Below, piece by piece: positions 1 to 4,138 of a stretch of DNA of 5,875 bases. Within the stretch, counting starts at the first letter, position 1; each line of letters opens with the position of its first letter. The translations under genes were made by a program, and so were the position numbers. The notes beneath the pieces were generated by a model. It worked only from the letters and a program-made list of their open reading frames with translations, did no database searches and was not told the DNA's origin. Source of the DNA: Chitinophagaceae bacterium (GTDB lineage Bacteria; Bacteroidota; Bacteroidia; Chitinophagales; Chitinophagaceae); contig JAHEZA010000181.1 of NCBI GenBank assembly GCA_023251335.1, positions 1 to 5,875 of the forward strand, written 5' to 3'.

Positions 1-123
1 GTCAGGCTGATTGTGTTAAAAGGAAGCGGATTCTCACAGGTCAGGATTGAGTTGCTTTACCTGGTGGGCTTTGCAGTGGCGCTCAACGGCGCGGCTATTT
101 TGAATTATAGAAAAACCAGTTAG
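1..123 (+). CDS. ABC-2 type transporter permease, C-terminal fragment
   Basis: Frame 1 is open from the left edge to a TAG at 121-123 and gives the last 40 residues of a protein whose start lies outside the window. The fragment opens with VRLIVLKGSGFSQVRIELL, then has a hydrophobic membrane segment (about residues 20-34) and a short basic tail ending NYRKTS. A pattern of LKGxG-x-ELL, one last helix and an R/K-rich tail is typical of the C-terminus of ABC-2 family permeases, the membrane subunit of multidrug or polysaccharide-type ABC exporters. In that family the segment before the helix is a short periplasmic loop and the tail is cytoplasmic. The ATPase subunit is not visible and would lie upstream. 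No clear terminator follows the stop. With only 40 residues the substrate cannot be inferred. Confidence 0.75.
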   Translation, partial: VRLIVLKGSGFSQVRIELLYLVGFAVALNGAAILNYRKTS

Positions 124-230
124 GCCTGATATTATAAAAATACCATTCAAAAATTCGGTCTGATTCTGTTTCAAGTACGCATAATCATTGAACTCTATCA
201 TGTGTAATATGAAATCATTATAAACTTTAT

Positions 231-506
231 TTATTCATACTCCGCGAAAATTTCATCTTCATAGCACCACAACCATTTTTCACCAGGCTGAGCGGAAATG
301 ATTACCGGATGATGGCTATGATGAAAATGTTTTGTCATGTGTTTATTCGGAGATGCATCGCAGCATAACGTTGTACCACATGTCTGGCAGGTACGCAGAT
401 GCACCCAATCGCTTCCAATTTTTATACATTCTTCACAGACCAGTTCCTGTGGTTGTTTCAACACTTTTATGCTTTTGATATGCTCGCAGGTTTCCTGATT
501 TTCCAT
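231..506 (-). CDS. UBP-type zinc finger domain-containing protein
   Basis: A 91-residue protein that is almost entirely one UBP-type zinc finger (ZnF-UBP, also called BUZ or PAZ domain). Candidate zinc ligands are visible in the family order: C7 and H9, C24 and C27 (CEEC), C40 and C43 (CQTC), C48, then a histidine-rich stretch with H56, H60, H63 and H66. Family signatures include DWVHLRTCQTCG (33-44), CCDASPNKH (48-56), and GEKWLWCYEDE (75-85) near the C-terminus. In eukaryotic proteins such as USP5 and HDAC6 this fold binds the free diglycine tail of ubiquitin. Bacterial stand-alone versions are common, but their ligand is not established, so the role here is unknown. No signal peptide or membrane segment is seen, so it is probably cytoplasmic. 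The ATG at 504-506 leaves only six residues before the first ligand, as in relatives. The gene is monocistronic in this window, reads towards the ABC permease gene, and has a -7-like element about 45 nt upstream. Confidence 0.85.
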   Translation of the reverse strand: MENQETCEHIKSIKVLKQPQELVCEECIKIGSDWVHLRTCQTCGTTLCCDASPNKHMTKHFHHSHHPVIISAQPGEKWLWCYEDEIFAEYE

Positions 507-551
507 AATAAATTTTTATCGGTTGAAATTAATTTGATTTTTTTAAAGCAT

Positions 552-559
552 CAAAAATA
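552..559 (-). promoter_or_regulatory. Putative -7 promoter element of the zinc-finger gene
   Basis: Read on the minus strand this is TATTTTTG, an exact match to the Bacteroidota -7 consensus TAnnTTTG. It lies about 45 nt before the ATG at 504-506, which would give a leader of roughly 40 nt. No TTG or TTTG -33 element is found at the expected spacing upstream, so this is a weak prediction in AT-rich sequence. Confidence 0.3.
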
Positions 560-607
560 GTTATCGCAGATTTGCCTGGTGGGTTTTTAATTATAATATC
601 CAAAGCA

Positions 608-646
608 CAAAGGGCATAATGAGATGCGATACCCTTTGCCCTTTTT
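608..646 (+). terminator. Hairpin followed by T-run; possible intrinsic terminator
   Basis: CAAAGGG (608-614) is complementary to CCCTTTG (632-638). An inner GCAT/ATGC pair (614-617 with 624-627) closes a small AATGAG loop. An alternative register pairs AAAGGGC (609-615) with GCCCTTT (638-644), and a run of five T follows at 642-646. This is terminator-like on the + strand. However, no annotated + strand gene ends nearby: the closest is the ABC permease, nearly 500 nt upstream. It may end an unseen short transcript, stop antisense read-through, or have no function. Confidence 0.3.
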
Positions 647-731
647 GATTGAATGGTTTGTATTCCTGCACCAAAAATCTAAACGCTTCGATACTCTATC
701 ACTATTAACGCAGCATTTTCTAAATTAATAA

Positions 732-751
732 GTGATCGGCCTTTTGATCAC
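732..751. repeat. Short inverted repeat GTGATC / GATCAC
   Basis: A perfect 6-base inverted repeat, GTGATC at 732-737 and GATCAC at 746-751, has an 8-nt spacer (GGCCTTTT). Its dyad symmetry would suit a dimeric regulator, or a weak hairpin. It is about 250 nt from either flanking start codon, so a role for those genes is not obvious, and a chance occurrence is possible. Confidence 0.3.
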
Positions 752-930
752 GTATAAAGTAACTGCCGACAATTTTATGATTTAATAAACGCTAAAAAGT
801 CTTCATTGATAGTTGCGCTTCGGTCGTTGCATTGATAGCTGGCAGCAGATGAACAAAAATGAACGTTTTGTATTTAATAAATTTATCACCGGCAGTTTTC
901 GCATTGTTCCATGAAATCCGGGATAGGTAA

Positions 931-950
931 TTAATTTGCCGTTAATTTGC
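931..950 (+). repeat. Tandem 9-base direct repeat TTAATTTGC, 11 nt apart
   Basis: TTAATTTGC occurs at 931-939 and again at 942-950, so the start-to-start distance is 11 nt, about one helical turn. It sits about 35 nt before the -7-like element of the acetyltransferase gene, where an activator or repressor could bind both copies on the same DNA face. Each copy resembles, but does not exactly match, the TAnnTTTG element, so it could also be a degenerate promoter. Confidence 0.3.
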
Positions 951-961
951 GAGTAGAAATG

Positions 962-992
962 TTGTTACGGTTAAAGTGTTTTTTTAATTTTG
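962..992 (+). promoter_or_regulatory. Putative Bacteroidota promoter of the acetyltransferase gene
   Basis: TAATTTTG at 985-992 matches the Bacteroidota -7 consensus TAnnTTTG exactly. A TTG at 962-964 lies 20 nt upstream, within the usual spacing for the -33 element. Transcription would then begin a few bases downstream, at or just before the ATG at 1001, implying an almost leaderless mRNA. Because the region is AT-rich, a chance match cannot be excluded. Confidence 0.4.
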
Positions 993-1000
993 AAAGGATT

Positions 1001-1300
1001 ATGCAAAATGTAAAACTGGATTTGGACAAAAATGGCCGCGGTCATTTTTACATAAATGAAAATAATGAACAGATAGCTGAAATGGTGATTAGCGTTTCCG
1101 GGAATGAACTAACGGTTTATCACACGGAAGTTTCGCCAAAAGCTGAAGGCAAGGGCCTGGCAAAAGAATTATTAAATGAGATGGTTACTTATGCCAGGAA
1201 AAATAATTTACAAGTAATAGCACTTTGCCCTTATGTTTTTGCTCAATTTAAGCGACATTCGAATGACTATAAAGATATATGGAAAAATAACCCGGAATAA
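1001..1300 (+). CDS. GNAT family N-acetyltransferase, YjdJ-like small type
   Basis: A 99-residue compact GNAT-fold protein of the YjdJ/GGNAT type (COG2388-like), a family of about 90-100 residues. The N-terminal strands MQNVKLDLDKNGRGHFYI and AEMVISVSGNELTVYHTEV are typical. The acetyl-CoA pyrophosphate-binding segment is EGKGLAKELL (49-58) and the family signature is LCPYVFAQFKRH (75-86). C76 in that signature corresponds to the cysteine discussed as catalytic in plant and animal relatives such as Arabidopsis At1g77540; this is family knowledge. The physiological acceptor is unknown. The frame stays open upstream to a TTG at 947, but the added residues are unlike the family, whose proteins start just before the KLDL strand, so the ATG at 1001 is preferred. 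AAAGGA at 993-998 is too close to that ATG to act as a normal ribosome site. The DUF5996 gene begins 17 nt after the stop, so the two are probably co-transcribed. Confidence 0.88.
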   Translation: MQNVKLDLDKNGRGHFYINENNEQIAEMVISVSGNELTVYHTEVSPKAEGKGLAKELLNEMVTYARKNNLQVIALCPYVFAQFKRHSNDYKDIWKNNPE

Positions 1301-1317
1301 ATATCTAAAACAAAAAA

Positions 1318-2220
1318 ATGCAACAAAAATGGCCTGATCTTTCCTATCAAAAAGGCAAAGCAACTTATGATACGTTGCACATGTTTACCCAGATAGTAGG
1401 GAAAATAAAACTGGCAACGCTGCCCTGGGTCAATCATTCATGGCATGTCACTTTATACATTACACCCTCAGGTTTGACCACTCACAATATGCCTCATAAA
1501 AATGAAAATTTCCAGATTGATTTTGATTTTATTGAACATCAGCTAAAAATAAAAACAGACAAAAATGAATTCAGAAGTTTCGATTTGCATGGAATTTCTG
1601 TGGCTGATTTTTATCAGAAGACTTTTGAGAAGCTTGGTGATTTGGGAATCGATGTTAAAATAAAACCAGTTCCTGTAGAACTGGCAAATCCAATTCCATT
1701 TAAGGATGACACTTTTCATGCAACGTATGAGGACGACCAGGTTGCCGCTTTTCATATTGCGTTATTAAGAATTCAGGAAGTGTTCATGGAATTCAGAAGC
1801 GGATTTAAAGGAAAATGCAGTCCCATCCATTTTTTCTGGGGAGGTTTTGATTTGGCGCTTTCATTTTTCTCGGGAAGAAGAGCGCCCAAACATCCGGGTG
1901 GCGTACCGGGCATGCCAGATTGGGTTGCGGCCGAAGCTTATTGCAGAGAGGTAAGCAGCGCAGGGTTTTGGACGGGAAATGATTCGCTTCCGGAACCTGC
2001 ATTTTATTGTTATTTGTATCCTGAGCCGGAGGGTTACAAAACAGCAACTATTCAGCCTGGCGGTGCTTATTACCATTCCACTCTTGGAGAATATATTTTG
2101 CCGTATTCCAAAGTGCAACAAGCAGAGAATCCGGGGAAGGTATTGCTTGAATTTTTAAACAGTACCTATCATTCCGGCGCTAACCTCGCAAAATGGGATA
2201 GAGAACTATTGGAAGATTGA
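1318..2220 (+). CDS. DUF5996 family protein
   Basis: A full-length 300-residue protein recognised as a DUF5996 member from its conserved blocks. They are WPDLSYQKGKATYDTLHMFT (5-24), WVNHSWHVTLYITPSGLTT (37-55), ADFY (96-99), then FRSGFKGKCSPIHFFWGGFD (159-178). After these come FSGRRAPKHPGG (184-195), EAYCREVSSAGFWTG (206-220), FYCYLYPEPEGY (229-240) and the terminal WDRELLE (293-299). No biochemical function is established for the family. The clustering of conserved H, W, R and E residues suggests an enzyme or ligand-binding protein, but that is inference. No signal peptide or membrane helix is apparent, so a cytoplasmic location is likely. It follows the acetyltransferase gene by 17 nt of A-rich sequence with no terminator, indicating an operon. 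Its stop lies 13 nt from the stop of the convergent exporter gene. The ATG at 1318 fits, because the WPxLxY block typically begins within the first few residues. Confidence 0.9.
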   Translation: MQQKWPDLSYQKGKATYDTLHMFTQIVGKIKLATLPWVNHSWHVTLYITPSGLTTHNMPHKNENFQIDFDFIEHQLKIKTDKNEFRSFDLHGISVADFYQKTFEKLGDLGIDVKIKPVPVELANPIPFKDDTFHATYEDDQVAAFHIALLRIQEVFMEFRSGFKGKCSPIHFFWGGFDLALSFFSGRRAPKHPGGVPGMPDWVAAEAYCREVSSAGFWTGNDSLPEPAFYCYLYPEPEGYKTATIQPGGAYYHSTLGEYILPYSKVQQAENPGKVLLEFLNSTYHSGANLAKWDRELLED

Positions 2221-2233
2221 TAATTTGTAGAAA

Positions 2234-3790
2234 TCAGGAAAGAGTTTTTTCATCATTATTTTTATTTTTTTTATCGCTGATAAATATAATAGTCATTAAT
2301 GCGCCTGCAAAAGCCAGGGCAGCGCTTATACGCATTACCTGGGTATAAGTTTTGATAAATCCTTCTTTATACAAGTGCGCTACTTCTTTTTTATTTTCTT
2401 CTGAAACATCTGTCGGAACCTTGGCATCTCCCAGATTGGCCGCCTGTTGAATAACCCGCGTTTTTACATTTTCGGTTAAAGAAATATGAGTTACTCCACT
2501 GCTTAAATATCCTGTAAAAAAAAGAATGGCCAGTGCGCCAACAATAGCATTTGTAAAAACATTTGAAATACGCGAAATGGCATTGTTGATGCCCGACGCT
2601 GTTCCTGAATAATGATTGGGCAAAGCTTCCATTACTGTTGAAGTTAGCGGTGTAACTGTCAAAGACATGCCCAATCCAAAAATAAAAATTCCTGGAAAGT
2701 AAGTAACCCAAAAGTCTGATGGCCCGCGTGTGTTTTTTACAAATGACAACATTAATAAACCAACTGCTACCAATAACGGCCCGCCAATTAAAAACCGGCG
2801 CGGCCCAAATTTGTCGCTTAAAGATCCTGACCATCTTGAGATCAGTATGATTAAAATAGTAAATGGTAATAAGGTGAGCCCAGCCTGTAATTGGCTATAG
2901 TCCTGTATTTGAACCATATTCAAAGTAAGAAATAGCATTCCTGCAAACAAGCCCGCATATAAAAAAAAAGTGAGTAAATTAGCCCCGGTGAAAGTTTTGT
3001 TTTTAAATAATTGCAGCGGCATCATCGGATGGTTACTCTTTTTTTCAATTAAAATAAAAAATATAAGTGCGATTATTCCTGCGCCAATTGAAAAATATAC
3101 CTGTGCATTATTGAATCCAATTTCAGGAATTTTTAGAAATCCATAAGTTAATAAAGCAAGTCCTGCGATGATTGTAACCGAACCAAAGTAATCGATAGAA
3201 TGATTTGATTGCATATCCCTGCTTTCAGGCACTTTAAACCAAAGAATGATCAGTGACGCGATGCCAATGGGAACATTGATAAAAAATATAAGCCGCCAAA
3301 GGCCTGCGTCTGCAAGCGCGCCACCCAGGATCGGTCCGCCAACAGTAACCAGCGTAGTTACCGCAGACCAGGTGCCTATTGCTTTTCCTCTTTCTTTTTC
3401 AAAAGAAGAAGTGATAATGGAAAGACTACCAGGAATCATCAATGCTCCGCCTAATCCTTGTATAGAACGAAAACCAATTAAATATGAAACGTTTGGGGCT
3501 AACCCACATAACGCAGAGCCGATAATAAAAAGAGTAATTCCTATCATGAAAATTTTTCTTCTTCCTATTTTATCGCCTAAAGAACCGCCCGTCAAAATAA
3601 AAGCCGCGAGCATCAACAAATAAGAATTTAATATCCAGAAAAGATCTGCACCTGTTGCATTCAGATCCTTTTGCAAAGACGGCAAGGCGACATTCAATGC
3701 CGTGCCATCAATGAAAGCCATTGCTGAGGCAAGGATCACGGAAGCCATGATCCATTTACCGATTGAACTGCCAAGTGTTACATTAGCCAT
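2234..3790 (-). CDS. MFS transporter, DHA2 family (EmrB/QacA type) drug exporter
   Basis: An inner-membrane drug:H+ antiporter of the 14-helix DHA2 family. Counting from the preferred start, IDGTALNVALP (27-37) in helix 1 is the DHA2 motif D1 and GGSLGDKIGRRK (68-79) is MFS motif A. RSIQGLGGALMIPGS (108-122) is motif B with its conserved arginine, and VTVGGPILGGAL (148-159) is the antiporter motif C. WRLIFFINVPIG (165-176) is the classic EmrB/QacA signature, and SGSLSDKFGPRR (321-332) is the second-half motif A-like loop. The hydrophilic stretch at about residues 431-480 fits the extracytoplasmic loop before the last helix. At 518 residues the protein is of normal family length and looks intact. 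An upstream in-frame ATG at 3815-3817 would add nine aromatic and hydrophobic residues (MIFIPYFYY). I prefer 3788-3790 because relatives start with a short polar stretch before helix 1. Substrates cannot be read from sequence. No TetR or MarR regulator and no HlyD-type adaptor adjoin it here. Confidence 0.92.
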   Translation of the reverse strand: MANVTLGSSIGKWIMASVILASAMAFIDGTALNVALPSLQKDLNATGADLFWILNSYLLMLAAFILTGGSLGDKIGRRKIFMIGITLFIIGSALCGLAPNVSYLIGFRSIQGLGGALMIPGSLSIITSSFEKERGKAIGTWSAVTTLVTVGGPILGGALADAGLWRLIFFINVPIGIASLIILWFKVPESRDMQSNHSIDYFGSVTIIAGLALLTYGFLKIPEIGFNNAQVYFSIGAGIIALIFFILIEKKSNHPMMPLQLFKNKTFTGANLLTFFLYAGLFAGMLFLTLNMVQIQDYSQLQAGLTLLPFTILIILISRWSGSLSDKFGPRRFLIGGPLLVAVGLLMLSFVKNTRGPSDFWVTYFPGIFIFGLGMSLTVTPLTSTVMEALPNHYSGTASGINNAISRISNVFTNAIVGALAILFFTGYLSSGVTHISLTENVKTRVIQQAANLGDAKVPTDVSEENKKEVAHLYKEGFIKTYTQVMRISAALAFAGALMTIIFISDKKNKNNDEKTLS

Positions 3791-4138
3791 ATAATAAAAG
3801 TATGGAATGAAAATCATTATTAATTCTGTCTCCCGGAATTAAACGATTTTTTCATTAAAATAATTCTGCGATTGGGTGAGATGTTATTTAACCTTGCATC
3901 TTAAAACCAAAACAAAAATGGATTTTATTTCTTCGTTTACTATGTTTAATACTTTGGTATAACAGTTACATATACACTACAAATGTTTATGCATTTTTTT
4001 GATGCAGTAAAGCAATAAATCCCGCCGATTTTTATTTAGCGGATATTTGGGCAACTTATATAATGGTACATTAATTTTTATATTTGCAAAAATTAAATGT
4101 TTTTCATTTTCGAGGAAGTTAACGTCAAATTGCATTGA
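3791..4138. other. Divergent intergenic region upstream of exporter and GAF protein
   Basis: About 350 nt of AT-rich sequence lie between the exporter start (-) and the GAF-protein start (+). They carry a likely -7 element for the + strand gene (4079-4086) and two short dyads. One is TGCAT/ATGCA (3990-3994 with 4002-4006, T-rich loop). The other is ATCCCGC/GCGGAT (4019-4025 with 4039-4044), which pairs with one bulged C. No TAnnTTTG match was found in a good position for the exporter. A 14-codon ATG frame at 3918-3962 is the longest thing resembling a start in the first part and is not supported as a gene. Confidence 0.55.
4079..4086 (+). promoter_or_regulatory. Putative -7 promoter element of the GAF-protein gene
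   Basis: TATATTTG is an exact match to the Bacteroidota -7 consensus TAnnTTTG. It lies about 52 nt before the ATG at 4139, giving a plausible leader of about 45 nt. The nearest upstream TTTG (4046-4049) is 29 nt away, further than the usual -33 spacing, so only the -7 element is supported. Confidence 0.4.

Larger units (their letters stand above)
507..1000. other. Gene-poor intergenic region between divergent genes
   Basis: About 490 nt separate the start of the zinc-finger gene (-) from the start of the acetyltransferase gene (+). No reading frame here gives a recognisable protein. The region holds a GC-rich hairpin followed by a T-run (608-646), a short GTGATC/GATCAC palindrome (732-751), a 9-base direct repeat CATTGATAG (804-812 and 830-838), a tandem TTAATTTGC repeat (931-950) and promoter-like elements at both ends. 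Short open stretches on both strands (849-914 on +, 775-873 on -) are too small to call. The region could include decayed coding sequence, but that is not demonstrable from the sequence. Confidence 0.6.

Noticed and set aside
183..219. AATCATT repeated at 183-189 and 213-219 near the 3' end of the zinc-finger gene
   Set aside because: A seven-base AT-rich direct repeat is expected by chance in such sequence, and it forms no terminator hairpin.
804..838. Direct repeat CATTGATAG as a possible CRISPR or attachment site
   Set aside because: There are only two 9-base copies, with no repeat array, no integrase and no tRNA nearby, so it is probably chance.
849..914. 21-codon ATG frame on the + strand
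   Set aside because: It is too short, with no family match recognised, no ribosome site, and random-looking composition.
947..1000. N-terminal extension of the acetyltransferase from a TTG codon
   Set aside because: The 18 extra residues do not resemble the family, whose proteins begin just before the KLDL strand. They also overlap the likely promoter. The ATG at 1001 is a better start.
1543..2121. Three minus-strand open frames (1543-1755, 1805-2047, 1861-2121)
   Set aside because: All are antisense to the conserved DUF5996 gene, and none has a recognisable motif.
2391..2834. 147-codon open frame on the - strand
   Set aside because: It is an alternative frame of the exporter on the same strand. 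The composition is not protein-like and the exporter frame is intact.
3246..3623. 125-codon open frame on the + strand
   Set aside because: It lies entirely antisense within the exporter gene, whose motifs are unmistakable, and the translated product has no recognisable domain.
3918..3962. 14-codon ATG frame in the exporter/GAF intergenic region
   Set aside because: It has an A-rich upstream like real starts in this genome, but nothing else supports it as a leader peptide: no attenuator-like hairpin follows closely.
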